A DNA stretch of 64,000 bases from positions 1-64,000 of the forward strand of contig VXYL01000088.1 of the NCBI GenBank assembly GCA_009846005.1. The letters are read 5' to 3'. The stretch's first letter is position 1, and each line of letters opens with the position of its first letter. Shown here piece after piece: positions 27,135 through 36,832 of this stretch. The stretch is from Gammaproteobacteria bacterium. GTDB taxonomy: Bacteria > Pseudomonadota > Gammaproteobacteria > Pseudomonadales > Azotimanducaceae. The position numbers were made by a program, and so were the translations under genes. The notes beneath the pieces were generated by a model, which saw only the letters and a program-made list of their open reading frames with translations, did not search any database and was not told the DNA's origin.

Positions 27135-28592
27135 CTAGGAGGCCGCGTTGACCAGGTATTCGAAGAGAGCGGGCAGGGGCCGACCGGTGGAGCCCTTCCC
27201 CGAGACGTAGGCACTGCCCGCGATATCGAGGTGCGCCCAGGGGAAATCCTTGGCGAACCGGGACAGGAAGCAGGCGGCGACGATCGAGCCGGCGGCCCGT
27301 CCGCCGCCGACGTTCTTCATGTCTGCGAAGCCGCTGTCCAAGGCGTTCTGGTAGTCGTCCCAGAGCGGCATCCTCCACATGCGGTCGCCGGCCTCGTCGC
27401 CGGCGGACGCGAGGGCGTTGGCGAGCCCATCGTCGTTGGCGTACAGGGCGCTGGCGTGGGACCCCAGTGCCACCACCTGCGCACCGGTCAACGTGGCGAT
27501 GTCGACCACGGCAGCGGGTTTGAAGCGTTTCGCGTAGGTAAGCGCGTCGCAGAGCACCAGCCGGCCTTCTGCATCGGTGTTGATGATCTCGACCGTCTTA
27601 CCCGACATCGTGGTGACGATGTCGCTGGGTCGGGATGCCCTGCCTCCGGGCATGTTTTCGGCCGCGGCGGCCATGGCGATCAGGTTGATGGGAAGCTCGG
27701 CGGTGATCGCGGCTTTCATCGCGCCGAGCACGCTGGCCGCGCCGCACATGTCCCATTTCATCTCCTCCATGCTCGCCGAGGGCTTGATGCTGATGCCCCC
27801 CGTATCGAAGGTGATGCCCTTGCCGAGAAGAACCACGGGCTTGTCGCCCCGATTGCCGCCCTTGTAGCTGACGATGATCAACTTGGCCGGGGTGGCGCTT
27901 CCCCGGGTCACTGAAAGGAACGCGCCCATGCCCAGTTCGGACATCTTCTTCTCGTCCAGCACGGTGGTCGTCACGTTGGCCGCACCTCGCGAGAGCGTGC
28001 GCGCTGCACGGGCGAGAAAGGTGGGATTGCAGACATTCGGTGGCTGGTTGCCGAGATCCTTGGCTAGGGCGAGCCCGTCGTCGAGTGCCTGCGCATGGTC
28101 GACGGCGCGGCGCGTCTTGGCGCGCTGGCGGGACAATATGCCGACCCGACGAAGCTTGGCGTCTTTTTCCTTGGTGGACTTGTAGGGCGTGAACCGATAG
28201 CTGGTGTGGGACACCGCGGCAAGCATCGTTCGGGTCTTCCAATAGGCATCCGCGCCGCCGGCGTCGAAGTCGTCCAGGCACACGGTCGCGTCGGCCACGT
28301 CGAGGGCGGCGACGGCCGATGCCATGGCTTTCGCGTCCCGCCGGAACGCCGCAGCTCTCGTTGCCTCGTCGGCGTCCTTGTCGTCGGCACCGACGATCAA
28401 CAGGCGCGAAGGTCGTCCCTTGAGGAACACCCGGGCAACGCCGCCCGACTTGCCCTTCGTGCCGCTGAGCACCAGGTCGACCTGCTCGCTGACGCCCATC
28501 GCGGCGGCGACGTCCGGTGCGGTTCTGCGAGGCACGACAAGACAGTCGGTCGCCACCGAGGCCGCGTTCCCCGTTCTCGATGCATACCGCAT
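27135..28592 (-). CDS. pepA: Leucyl aminopeptidase (M17)
   Basis: A 485-residue cytosolic metallo-aminopeptidase; in E. coli PepA also binds DNA in Xer recombination and carAB control. GKGITFDTGGISIKPSASME carries the metal-binding Lys and Asp, and EIINTDAEGRLVLCDALTYA is the M17 signature. ATG 28592 is preferred, with a G-rich site (GGGGGGAT) before it; ATG 28637 would run to the divergent lptF start. It is head-to-head with lptF. Confidence 0.95.
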   Translation of the reverse strand: MRYASRTGNAASVATDCLVVPRRTAPDVAAAMGVSEQVDLVLSGTKGKSGGVARVFLKGRPSRLLIVGADDKDADEATRAAAFRRDAKAMASAVAALDVADATVCLDDFDAGGADAYWKTRTMLAAVSHTSYRFTPYKSTKEKDAKLRRVGILSRQRAKTRRAVDHAQALDDGLALAKDLGNQPPNVCNPTFLARAARTLSRGAANVTTTVLDEKKMSELGMGAFLSVTRGSATPAKLIIVSYKGGNRGDKPVVLLGKGITFDTGGISIKPSASMEEMKWDMCGAASVLGAMKAAITAELPINLIAMAAAAENMPGGRASRPSDIVTTMSGKTVEIINTDAEGRLVLCDALTYAKRFKPAAVVDIATLTGAQVVALGSHASALYANDDGLANALASAGDEAGDRMWRMPLWDDYQNALDSGFADMKNVGGGRAAGSIVAACFLSRFAKDFPWAHLDIAGSAYVSGKGSTGRPLPALFEYLVNAAS

Positions 28593-28637
28593 AATCGATC
28601 CCCCCGTTCGCCCGCAGCATTCTAGCGGAATAGTCAT

Positions 28638-29756
28638 GTGACAGTAGCAACCGCGCAGTTGAGATCATCACCGGGGCATGTCGCCGCCCGCTACGTGGCG
28701 CGGGAACTCACACTCGTGTTTCTTGGCGTGTTCGCCTTGCTCTTGATCATTGGCTTGAGCGCCCGCTTCATCGGATTCCTGCAGGGGGCCGCAGACGGCC
28801 GTTTCACCGCCGAGGCGTTATGGCTGTTGCTCGCCCTGCGGATTCCCGAGTTCGTGCAGGTGACCGCGCCGTTCGCGTTGTTCCTCGCCTTGCTGCTGAC
28901 ATTCGGACGCCTGCATGCCGAGCGCGAGTACGCGGTCCTGGCGACGGCGGGCGCGAGCCCGGGCCGTTTCCTGCGCTGGCTATTGGGCGTTGTCCTCCCG
29001 GTCGCGGCGGCGGTGGCCGTGTTCTCGTTGGTCGTGACGCCCGAGGCGCGCAAGCTCTACGCCAACCTGTCCCTCGAACAGCTCGTCGACAGCGAACTCG
29101 ATGCGCTTGTCCCCGGCGCCTTCCACACCCACGACAGCGGGCGCCGGGTCAGCTACGCCCAGTCGGTGGACCGCGCGACGAATCGCTTGGAGGGGGTGTT
29201 TCTCGCGGAACGCCAAGGTCCGGTCGAGGTCACGATCTGGGCCGATAGCGGCCGCCAGCACCGTCATCCCGTCACCCAAAGCCGGTTCCTGGAGTTGCGC
29301 AACGGTGTGCGCTACGAGGGTCGCCCCGGCGAGGCCGGCTACCGGGTGGTCGAGTTCGAGAGGCTGGGACAACGCCTGGAGCGGGCGGCGCCGATGCCGC
29401 TCGTTGATGCCCGCAGTTTCCGGTCCCGGGATCTCGACACCAATGACCCGAAGCAGGCGGCCGAACTGCACGGCCGGATTGCCTGGCCGTTGATGACGGT
29501 CATCGCCGCCCTCGCCGCGTTCGGCATGGCCAGACCCCAGCCGCGCTCGGGCCGGTTCGCCCGAACGGTGCCCGGGGTCGCGCTCTTCGTCGCCTACTAT
29601 CTCGCTTTGGTGTTTGCGCAGGATGGCATCGCCGAAGGGGTCGTGCCCCGCTTCGTCGGTCTGTGGTTCGTGCATGCGGTCATGCTCGCGGTCGCCGTGT
29701 GGTTGATTCAGAGCGGGACGCGTCCGGCAGGTCGTCTCTGGCCCTTTCGACCATGA
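28638..29756 (+). CDS. lptF: LPS export permease LptF
   Basis: A 372-residue inner-membrane subunit of the LptB2FG transporter that extracts LPS to the Lpt bridge. It has three N-terminal and three C-terminal membrane segments around a periplasmic jellyroll domain (about 130-265). LLLTFGRLHAEREYAVLATA GASP-like coupling helix residues are seen around positions 88-112. GTG 28638 gives only 45 bases to pepA. LptG follows with a four-base overlap. Confidence 0.9.
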   Translation: MTVATAQLRSSPGHVAARYVARELTLVFLGVFALLLIIGLSARFIGFLQGAADGRFTAEALWLLLALRIPEFVQVTAPFALFLALLLTFGRLHAEREYAVLATAGASPGRFLRWLLGVVLPVAAAVAVFSLVVTPEARKLYANLSLEQLVDSELDALVPGAFHTHDSGRRVSYAQSVDRATNRLEGVFLAERQGPVEVTIWADSGRQHRHPVTQSRFLELRNGVRYEGRPGEAGYRVVEFERLGQRLERAAPMPLVDARSFRSRDLDTNDPKQAAELHGRIAWPLMTVIAALAAFGMARPQPRSGRFARTVPGVALFVAYYLALVFAQDGIAEGVVPRFVGLWFVHAVMLAVAVWLIQSGTRPAGRLWPFRP

Positions 29757-30829
29757 TTGGCGGACAGATGGACCGCTACATCGCGGTCACGATCCTGAAA
29801 TCGGCGGCGGTGGTGATCGCCTGCCTGCTCACCCTCCTGACCATGTTCACGCTGCTCGACGAGTTCCGCGACATCACACCGGGCTATACGAAGACCCACG
29901 CCCTGCAATACGTCCTGTTCAGCACGCCGCGGCAACTCTACGACCTCATGCCATACGGCGTGTTCATCGGTGCGCTCGTGGGACTCGGCGTGCTGGCGAG
30001 TCGTAGCGAACTCACCGTGCTACGCGGTGCCGGGACGTCAATGGCGCGGCTGTTCGGCGCGGCGAGCATCCCAGTGCTGATCCTTATCGGCGTGAACCAG
30101 GTGCTTGGCGAACTCGTCGCCTCGGCGGGCGAAACCGCGGCAGGCTCGCTCAAGCTCAGCGTGCAACGCGGCGACGGCGACGGGCGGATCGTCTCCTCGG
30201 CCTGGTACCGGGAGGGCCCGTTGATCACCAACGTCGGAGGCTTCGACGACAACGGCGAACTGATCGGAATCCGCCAGTACGAGTTCCAGGATGGCCGCAT
30301 GACCCGAAGCCGCCGCGCCGATCGCGCGCGCTACGTCGGCGACGGTGGCTACTGGCTGCTCGAGAACGTGGCCGAGACGCGCATCGACGCCCAGGGCTCA
30401 AGTGTCCATCAGTACACCGAGATGCCTTGGCGCATACACGCGAACCCCGAACTCCTGAGTGCGAAAGCGCTGTTCGATCCCAGCAAGCTCTCGTTCGCGG
30501 ACCTTCGTTTCCAGATCGACTACATGACGCGGGAAGGACTCGACCCGACCCGCTATGAGGTGTCGTTCTGGAGCAAGGCGCTGCAACCGTTGGCCGTACT
30601 CGGCCTCGTGCTGGTGGCCTTGGCGTTCGTGACGGGACCGTTGCGCGAGGCGGGACTCGGCGCCCGGCTCGGCGCGGGCATTGCGGTGGGACTGGCGTTC
30701 AAGTACCTGGTGGACGTGTTCGGACCGATGAGTGTGGTGTTCTCCATCCCGTCCTGGCTCGCGATGATGGTCCCGGTCGCTGTCACCTGGATTGCCGGCG
30801 TCATGCTGGTGCGCCGCGTGGCTTCGTGA
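29753..30829 (+). CDS. lptG: LPS export permease LptG
   Basis: A 358-residue partner of LptF with the same topology. MDRYIAVTILKSAAVV opens the first membrane helix; LMPYGVFIGALVGLGVLASR SEL-like coupling region lies near residues 60-85, and the last three helices follow TRYEVSFWSKALQPLAVLGL. ATG 29753 overlaps the lptF stop (ATGA); ATG 29768 is an alternative start. It is convergent with the RDD gene. Confidence 0.92.
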   Translation: MIGGQMDRYIAVTILKSAAVVIACLLTLLTMFTLLDEFRDITPGYTKTHALQYVLFSTPRQLYDLMPYGVFIGALVGLGVLASRSELTVLRGAGTSMARLFGAASIPVLILIGVNQVLGELVASAGETAAGSLKLSVQRGDGDGRIVSSAWYREGPLITNVGGFDDNGELIGIRQYEFQDGRMTRSRRADRARYVGDGGYWLLENVAETRIDAQGSSVHQYTEMPWRIHANPELLSAKALFDPSKLSFADLRFQIDYMTREGLDPTRYEVSFWSKALQPLAVLGLVLVALAFVTGPLREAGLGARLGAGIAVGLAFKYLVDVFGPMSVVFSIPSWLAMMVPVAVTWIAGVMLVRRVAS

Positions 30830-30836
30830 AGTTCGG

Positions 30837-31298
30837 CTAGTCGCGTACTCGGACGACGATACTGCCGGACAGCCGGTCAGACCAGGTCATGCGATCGCGG
30901 TCGAACCACATCCAGATGAATCCCAGGCCCAGGGTCGCGAAGCTCGCCATGCCGCCGATGAACCGGCCGAGCGCTTGTGTCGGCGTGAAAGGACCATCCG
31001 AGCGGATCCGAAGGTGCCACGCCAGCATGCCAATCGTCTGGCCGCGCCGACACCAGAAGAACGCCAGGAAACCGTACATCTCGAGGAACAGCAGCGTCTG
31101 GACCCAGGCACCCAACACCGCGTCGCCGACCAGTGTCACCAGCGCCACGATGGTGAACACCCAGATCGCTAGGATGATCAGGGCGTCGTAGAGGATGGCC
31201 AGGAGCCGGTAACGCAGCGGTGCGACCGTCTCGCCGGGTTGGGTGTCCTCGGACTTGGGCGGTTCCGGACGGAAGTGGGTGTGCTTCTTGTCGTTCAT
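30837..31298 (-). CDS. RDD family membrane protein
   Basis: A 153-residue protein with about four hydrophobic segments. The opening Arg-Asp pattern (LRYRLLAILYDALIILAIWV) and the C-terminal WFDRDRMTWSDRLSGSIVV, with GMLAWHLRI in the middle, are typical of RDD proteins, whose exact role is unknown. RDD genes are common beside lptFG. Its ATG is three bases after the RES toxin stop, so it may now be transcribed from the toxin-antitoxin promoter. Confidence 0.85.
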   Translation of the reverse strand: MNDKKHTHFRPEPPKSEDTQPGETVAPLRYRLLAILYDALIILAIWVFTIVALVTLVGDAVLGAWVQTLLFLEMYGFLAFFWCRRGQTIGMLAWHLRIRSDGPFTPTQALGRFIGGMASFATLGLGFIWMWFDRDRMTWSDRLSGSIVVRVRD

Positions 31299-31301
31299 GG
31301 G

Positions 31302-31814
31302 TCAGCAGGGCAACCGTCCGAAGTCGTCGATCAGTTCGACTCGGCACTCGTCGTGGCGACTCCAGAGCACCAAGTTGGCTGCGTCCGGACGCGACCCCGG
31401 TGCTTGGCTAGGGGCTATCGCACCGTGGGCACCTTCGCCGATGAGACGGTCGGCCAGTCGCCACGTGGGCGGGGTGTGGCCTTGGTCAGACAGGTCTTCC
31501 CACGCGCATGCTAAGTCCTCTGCCGCTATCTTAAGTGTCGAAAGAACGTGGCCTCGTCTGAGGTCGGCCACCCTTGCGCAGTCGACGTCGTACGCGACCA
31601 GAGTCATCGGTTGAGGTTTGAACACGAAAGCCTGCTGTGCCTCGGACCACGCGGTCATTGGGTCAAGGGACATATAGAGCGTCGGCGTGCCCTCTCGATT
31701 GAACCGCCCACCGTGGCGAGCGGCGCCCTCGCCACTCAACGGATCGCCTGCCCAACGCGGATTGTGAGCCCGGTAGGTGCGTCCGATGAAGTGGGTCCAT
31801 GGAGTCTCCGTCAA
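31302..31814 (-). CDS. RES-domain toxin of a RES/Xre toxin-antitoxin system
   Basis: A 170-residue RES protein. YRAHNPRWAGDPLSGEGAAR, then HGGRFNREGTPTLYMSLDPM and TAWSEA hold the conserved Arg, Tyr/Ser and Glu pattern of the family. Characterised RES toxins (MbcT, ParT and relatives) degrade or transfer from NAD+. ATG 31814 overlaps the antitoxin stop by four bases, the order antitoxin then toxin being usual for this type. Confidence 0.87.
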   Translation of the reverse strand: MTETPWTHFIGRTYRAHNPRWAGDPLSGEGAARHGGRFNREGTPTLYMSLDPMTAWSEAQQAFVFKPQPMTLVAYDVDCARVADLRRGHVLSTLKIAAEDLACAWEDLSDQGHTPPTWRLADRLIGEGAHGAIAPSQAPGSRPDAANLVLWSRHDECRVELIDDFGRLPC

Positions 31815-32176
31815 GCGTATCCACCCTCGGCGACGCGCCGGAGGTAGGCTCTAAGTGCATCGGCGCGTCCCGCCTTTAGAAGATCCTCCGCCGTAAGATC
31901 GCCGAACGACGGCAGCGGTTGTGACCGAAACCACGCCAAGGCCTGTACCGGTCCGCCGCACCAGTCCGAGACGCGGTTCAGGATTTCCACGGTTTCGCGA
32001 AGGCGCTTCTGGGTGCTGAGGCTTCGTATGCGGAGGCGCTTCGAGACCGCTTCACGACGTAGTCCCGTGATGTTCGAAAGCTCGGTCTGCGTGACGCGAA
32101 GTACGCGAGCCAGTGCTTTCGGCGCGATGTAGCCGTCGTCTGTGATCGTCTCTTGAACCAGATTGGTCGCTGGCAC
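31811..32176 (-). CDS. Xre/MbcA/ParS-type antitoxin
   Basis: A 121-residue partner of the RES toxin. The N-terminal half has a helix-turn-helix-like segment (ALARVLRVTQTELSNITGLR), the C-terminal half the toxin-binding domain with the typical AxxWFRSQPLPSFGDLTAED motif (here LAWFRSQPLPSFGDLTAEDL). GTG 32176 is the start. Upstream the partial direct repeat TGAATTGGGC/TGAATTATGA could be an operator for autorepression; this is inference. Confidence 0.88.
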   Translation of the reverse strand: MPATNLVQETITDDGYIAPKALARVLRVTQTELSNITGLRREAVSKRLRIRSLSTQKRLRETVEILNRVSDWCGGPVQALAWFRSQPLPSFGDLTAEDLLKAGRADALRAYLRRVAEGGYA

Positions 32177-32339
32177 AGCGAAGACTCATGTTGAAGCCCT
32201 GAATTGGGCTGAATTATGAGACATCAGGTTGGATCAAGCAATTCTCGGCGTCAAGTTGCCGTGGGTCGAAACGCGACCACTTCGCGCTGGAATTGCTTCC
32301 CGAAGCAGTTACCATTCTCCGGCTGCACAGGGAGGCAAT

Positions 32340-34520
32340 ATGACCGAGAGAGTCGACCGCCACGGACTCAGGGTGGCGAGGGAACTGGACGATTTCATCA
32401 ATGCTGAGGCCCTGCCCGGAACGGGCGTCGATGCCGATGCGTTCTGGTCCGGATTCAGCACCATCGTCGGCGATCTGGCCCCGAAGAACCGCGCCCTGCT
32501 CGCTAAGCGCGACGAACTCCAGGCGAAGATCGACGCCTGGCATGTCGAACGGCGCGGCCAGCGCCACGACCCGGCGTCGTACAAGGCGTTCCTCGCCGAG
32601 ATCGGCTATCTGGTGCCGGAAGGGGACGACTTCGAGATTGCGACGGCGAACGTCGATGCCGAGATCGCCAATACCGCCGGGCCGCAGCTTGTCGTGCCGG
32701 TCATGAACGCCCGCTTCGCGCTGAATGCCGCCAATGCGCGCTGGGGCAGCCTCTACGACGCGTTCTACGGTACGGACATCATTCCCGAATCCCCGGGGCG
32801 GGAGAAAGGCACCGCCTACAACCCGGCGCGTGGCGAGTTGGTGATCGCACGGGCCGCCCGGGAACTCGATGCCGTGGTGCCCCTCGACGGCGCAAGCCAC
32901 GCGGATGTCACGGCCTACGAGATTGTCGGCGACGGCGGTGGCTACGCCCTGCGGGCCAACACGAAGGCCGGCAGCGCGACCTTGGCGGATGCCGGGCAGT
33001 TCGTCGGCTTCGTCGGTGCAGGATCCGGCGAGCCCGCCGCCGTGCTCCTGCGCCACAACGGCTTGCACGTCGAGATCCAGATCGACCGGTCGCACGATGT
33101 CGGTGCCGCACATCCCGCGGGGGTCAAGGACGTGGTGCTCGAGTCCGCCATTACGACCATCCAGGACTGCGAAGACTCCGTGGCCGCCGTGGACGCCGAG
33201 GACAAGACCCTCGTCTACCGCAATTGGCTGGGCCTGATGACCGGCGGGCTCGAGGAGACGTTCGAGAAAGGCGGCGAGACCGTCCACCGCACGTTGGTGG
33301 GTGACCGGTCGTATACCGCCACGGACGGGAGCGAACTGACCCTGCCGGGGCGCAGCCTGCTCCTGGTACGCAATGTCGGCCACCTCATGACCAACGACGC
33401 CATTCTCGATGCCGACGGCAACGAGATCTTCGAAGGCATCCTCGACGCCGTCGTCACGAGTCTCTGCGCCGTTCATGACTTGAAGGACTTAAGCAAGGTA
33501 CGCAACAGCCGCACCGGCAGCGTCTACATCGTCAAGCCCAAGATGCACGGCCCCGAGGAAACGGCGTTCACCTGCGAACTGTTCGACCGTGTCGAGGACC
33601 TCCTCGGGCTCGCCCGCAACACGGTGAAGGTCGGCGTCATGGACGAGGAACGCCGGACCAGTCTGAACCTCCGCGAGTGCATCCGCGCGGCCCGGGAGCG
33701 GATCGTCTTCATCAACACGGGATTCCTGGATCGCACCGGCGACGAGATCCACACCAGCATGAAAGCCGGCGCCATGGTGCGGAAGGAGCCGATGAAACAG
33801 GAGATATGGATCCTCGCCTACGAGGACGCCAACGTCGACGCGGGCCTCGCCACGGGCTTTCCGGGACGCGCGCAGATCGGCAAAGGCATGTGGCCCAAGC
33901 CCGACGAGATGCTGGAGATGCTCGAGACCAAGGCCAACCATCCCACGGCAGGTGCCGACTGCGCCTGGGTGCCGTCGCCCACGGCGGCGACGCTCCACGC
34001 GCTGCACTACCACCGCGTCGATGTCGCGGCGCGGCAGGACGAGTTGGCAACCCGCGCGAGGGCAAGCGTCGACGACATATTGACCATTCCGCTGCTCGCC
34101 GGCGAGAACCTCGCCTCGGCGGACATCCAGCGCGAACTCGACAACAACGCGCAGGGCATCCTGGGCTACGTCGTGCGGTGGATCGATCAGGGCATCGGCT
34201 GCTCGAAGGTTCCCGACATCAACGACGTGGGTCTGATGGAGGACCGCGCGACCTGCCGGATCTCCAGCCAGCACATCGCCAACTGGCTGCATCACGGCAT
34301 CGTCGAAGAAGGCGTGGTCCGTGCCACCATGGAACGCATGGCCGCTGTCGTCGACCGCCAGAACGCGGACGATCCGGACTACCGGAACATGGCCCCCGAT
34401 TTCGACTCGAGCATTGCCTTCCAGGCGGCGTGCGATCTCGTGTTCAAGGGGCGCGAGTTGCCGAACGGCTATACCGAGCCGGTGCTGCATGCACGCCGGC
34501 GGGAGGCCAAGGCCCGGTAA
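32340..34520 (+). CDS. glcB: Malate synthase G
   Basis: A 726-residue monomeric malate synthase, condensing glyoxylate with acetyl-CoA. Length and order fit isoform G: N-terminal clasp, [62 protein letters not shown]-type stretch, [31 protein letters not shown] and [18 protein letters not shown] 32340 has a GGGAGG site. Isocitrate lyase is not in the window, so the glyoxylate source may be glycolate or purine breakdown elsewhere. The stop overlaps the next start in TAATG. Confidence 0.96.
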   Translation: MTERVDRHGLRVARELDDFINAEALPGTGVDADAFWSGFSTIVGDLAPKNRALLAKRDELQAKIDAWHVERRGQRHDPASYKAFLAEIGYLVPEGDDFEIATANVDAEIANTAGPQLVVPVMNARFALNAANARWGSLYDAFYGTDIIPESPGREKGTAYNPARGELVIARAARELDAVVPLDGASHADVTAYEIVGDGGGYALRANTKAGSATLADAGQFVGFVGAGSGEPAAVLLRHNGLHVEIQIDRSHDVGAAHPAGVKDVVLESAITTIQDCEDSVAAVDAEDKTLVYRNWLGLMTGGLEETFEKGGETVHRTLVGDRSYTATDGSELTLPGRSLLLVRNVGHLMTNDAILDADGNEIFEGILDAVVTSLCAVHDLKDLSKVRNSRTGSVYIVKPKMHGPEETAFTCELFDRVEDLLGLARNTVKVGVMDEERRTSLNLRECIRAARERIVFINTGFLDRTGDEIHTSMKAGAMVRKEPMKQEIWILAYEDANVDAGLATGFPGRAQIGKGMWPKPDEMLEMLETKANHPTAGADCAWVPSPTAATLHALHYHRVDVAARQDELATRARASVDDILTIPLLAGENLASADIQRELDNNAQGILGYVVRWIDQGIGCSKVPDINDVGLMEDRATCRISSQHIANWLHHGIVEEGVVRATMERMAAVVDRQNADDPDYRNMAPDFDSSIAFQAACDLVFKGRELPNGYTEPVLHARRREAKAR

Positions 34521-35752
34521 TGGACATCGAAGTCCGGGACTACGACCACGAGCGCGACTTCGAGGCGGTGGATCGGATCTACCGCGAGGTGGGCTGGCTC
34601 GAGTCGGAGGACGATACAAAGGCCCATGAGGAACTCGCGCGCGCGGTCTACGAGGGGGTCGTGTTCTGCTTGGACGGGGAGGCCGAGTGTGCGGCGACGA
34701 CCTCGCTCGGGGCCATCCGGCACCTCGAAACCGATCTCGATCTCGCCGTCGTCACCGGCGTCACGACCAGCCGCGTGGCCCGCAAGCTCGGGGCCGCCAA
34801 ACGGGTCACCGCCGCCGCCATTGCCCAACGCGCGGAATCGGGCAGCGAGGTGGCCAGCCTCGGCATGTTCGAGCAAGGCTTTTATAACCGGCTAGGATTC
34901 GGTAGCGGGGCCTACTCGCGGATCGTCAAGTTCGATCCGGCGACACTGACGGTCGACCGGCGTTTCCGACCGCCGAAGCGTCTCACCAAGGACCACTGGC
35001 GCGATGTCCACCACGCCATGCACGAACGTCGGCGCGGCCACGGGGGTTGCGTATTGCACACGCCCGAGATCATCCGCGGCGAACTGGCGTTCACGCGCAA
35101 TCCCATCGGGCTCGGCTACTACGACGGCGGCACGCTGTCGCACTTCATCTGGGGACGGACCGAAGGCGAACACGGACCCTACCTAATCTGGTGGTACGCG
35201 TACCGAACGCCGGAGCAACTGCTTGAACTCCTTGCATTGATCCGTTCGCTCGGCGACCAGGTGGCGGTCGTGGGTATGGAGGAGCCGGCGGACATCCAGT
35301 TCCAGGACATCCTCGAGACACCGTTCCGCAACCGGCGCTTGAGCGATGGCTCGAAATACGCGGGTTCCCACCGCACCCACGCATGGTGGCAGGCCCGGAT
35401 GCTGGATGTTCCGAAGTGCCTCGCCAAGACCCACCTGGAGACCGACGACGTCGCGTTCAATCTGGAGCTCAGCGATCCCATCGCCGAACACGTGGAGGCG
35501 GGGTGCAACTGGCGGGGCGTGGCGGGCGACTATGTGGTCACCTTGGGCGAGCAGTCCTCTGCGCGCGGTGGTAGGGCAGCGTCGTTGCCGACCCTGCGCG
35601 CTTCGGTGGGTGCCTTCACCCGTGTTTGGCTGGGCGTAAGGAGCCCCTCCGTCCTGGCGCGTACCGATGACCTCAATGGGGAACCGAGCCTTCTCGCCGA
35701 CCTCGATCGTGCCCTGCGGTTGCCGCAGCCCCATATCGGATGGGACTACTGA
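34520..35752 (+). CDS. Eis-like GNAT acetyltransferase with SCP2-like C-terminus
   Basis: A 410-residue protein of the Eis type: an N-terminal GNAT domain with the acetyl-CoA loop region (VVTGVTTSRVARKLGAAKRV) and SEVASLGMFEQGFYNRLGFG, then a second degenerate GNAT domain (LTKDHWRDVHHAMHERRRGH, GYYDGGTLSHFIWG), then a sterol-carrier-like C-terminus (CNWRGVAGDYVVTLGE). Mycobacterial Eis acetylates amines on aminoglycosides and peptides; the substrate here is unknown. ATG 34520 shares its A with the malate synthase stop, so translation is probably coupled although no metabolic link is evident. Confidence 0.82.
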   Translation: MDIEVRDYDHERDFEAVDRIYREVGWLESEDDTKAHEELARAVYEGVVFCLDGEAECAATTSLGAIRHLETDLDLAVVTGVTTSRVARKLGAAKRVTAAAIAQRAESGSEVASLGMFEQGFYNRLGFGSGAYSRIVKFDPATLTVDRRFRPPKRLTKDHWRDVHHAMHERRRGHGGCVLHTPEIIRGELAFTRNPIGLGYYDGGTLSHFIWGRTEGEHGPYLIWWYAYRTPEQLLELLALIRSLGDQVAVVGMEEPADIQFQDILETPFRNRRLSDGSKYAGSHRTHAWWQARMLDVPKCLAKTHLETDDVAFNLELSDPIAEHVEAGCNWRGVAGDYVVTLGEQSSARGGRAASLPTLRASVGAFTRVWLGVRSPSVLARTDDLNGEPSLLADLDRALRLPQPHIGWDY

Positions 35753-35770
35753 CTGCGGAATCGACCGGCG

Positions 35771-36127
35771 ATGGGCTTGAGTGGCGAGTGGGAGAACCAG
35801 AACGGTTCCGTGCTGAGAATCGGTCCGGTCGAGAACGGCGCGTTCCAGGGAACCTTCCTATCCACCAAAGGCCGCGCGGTCCGGAACCGCGGCTACCCGG
35901 TTCGCGGCACCGTCAACGGCGAATTGCTGGCCTTCGCCGTCGACTTTGCGGACGACGTCGACAATCTGCACTCGATCTCCAACTTCACGGGTCGTTTGCA
36001 TGATGGCGTATTGCACACGGTTTGGGTACTCGCCCGGGAGTTCGAGGATGCGGAGCGCACCAAACCGACCCAGCCCTGGAACACGTTCATCGTCAATGCT
36101 GATCGGTTCGTGAAACGCGCCGGCTGA
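35771..36127 (+). CDS. Avidin/streptavidin family biotin-binding protein
   Basis: A 118-residue protein matching the eight-strand avidin barrel. Against streptavidin, these biotin-contact positions agree: N9 (N23), S13 (S27), S31 (S45), S68 (S88), W85 (W108), W103 (W120) and D111 (D128); F29, F59, S70 and F72 stand for Y43, W79, T90 and W92. Landmarks are SGEWENQNGSVLRIG, LHSISNFTGRL and TQPWNTFIVNADRF. Unlike most avidins it has no signal peptide and no Cys, so it would be cytoplasmic. It may trap biotin or a biotin-like ligand; the function is inferred from residues only. Confidence 0.82.
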   Translation: MGLSGEWENQNGSVLRIGPVENGAFQGTFLSTKGRAVRNRGYPVRGTVNGELLAFAVDFADDVDNLHSISNFTGRLHDGVLHTVWVLAREFEDAERTKPTQPWNTFIVNADRFVKRAG

Positions 36128-36135
36128 GGCCAGCG

Positions 36136-36144
36136 TGGTATGTT
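36136..36144 (+). promoter_or_regulatory. Possible extended -10 before the nitroreductase gene
   Basis: TGGTATGTT lies 34 bases before ATG 36178, which itself has a strong AAGGAGGGAGG site. No clear -35. Confidence 0.3.
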
Positions 36145-36177
36145 CCGGGACTTCGATGTAAGGAGGGAGGATCGGCC

Positions 36178-36807
36178 ATGGCCGATGAAATGGGCGTCTT
36201 CGAGACGATGTACAACTGCCGGGCGATGCGCCGGCTGAAGCCCGACCCGGTCCCGGAAGAACTCCTTCTCAAACTCATCGACGCCGCCAACCAGGCACCC
36301 ACCGGGTCCAATGCCCAGGGAGCGCGCTGGATCGTGGTACGCGACCCGGAACAGCGGGCCAAGCTCGCGGCGTTGAACAAAACCGCCGTCGAGTCCTACA
36401 TCGCGCCGGGCGGCGGGCGCGCGGCTGCGCTGCCTCACCAAAGCGCCGGCAAGCGACAGCGCATGCTGGCGGCGGTGTTGTGGCAGGCGGAGCACATGCA
36501 GGACATCCCCGCGCTCGTGATCGCCTGCTACCAATTCGGTCAGCCGGTACGCCAGGGCCAGGCCATGGGCGGCGGATCGATCTGGCCCGCCGTACAGAAC
36601 CTCCTGTTGGCGGCACGAGCCCTCGGTCTCGGCGCGGCACCGACCACCCTCGGGCTGGCGAACCGCGCGGCGGCCCGGGAGATCCTGGGGCTTCCGGACG
36701 ACATGGAGGCGTTCTGCCTGGTCCCGGTGGGCTATCCGATGGGTAACTTCGGTCCCGTTACCCGGATGCCGGTTCGGGAAACCATGCGTTGGGATCGCTG
36801 GGATTAG
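36178..36807 (+). CDS. Nitroreductase family protein
   Basis: A 209-residue FMN-dependent oxidoreductase of the nitroreductase fold. MYNCRAMRRLKPDPVPEELL followed by IDAANQAPTGSNAQGARWIV is the FMN-binding N-terminus; GSIWPAVQNLLLAARALGLG is the dimer-core helix. The C-terminal GYPMGNFGPVTRMPV is typical. The physiological substrate is unknown. Preceded by a very strong ribosome-binding site. Confidence 0.88.
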   Translation: MADEMGVFETMYNCRAMRRLKPDPVPEELLLKLIDAANQAPTGSNAQGARWIVVRDPEQRAKLAALNKTAVESYIAPGGGRAAALPHQSAGKRQRMLAAVLWQAEHMQDIPALVIACYQFGQPVRQGQAMGGGSIWPAVQNLLLAARALGLGAAPTTLGLANRAAAREILGLPDDMEAFCLVPVGYPMGNFGPVTRMPVRETMRWDRWD

Positions 36808-36832
36808 CCAACTGCGCGGCACGGTTCCGTTC

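Noticed and set aside
33677-34519. A longer N-terminus for the acetyltransferase gene
   Set aside because: The extension overlaps the malate synthase gene in another frame and has no GNAT similarity.
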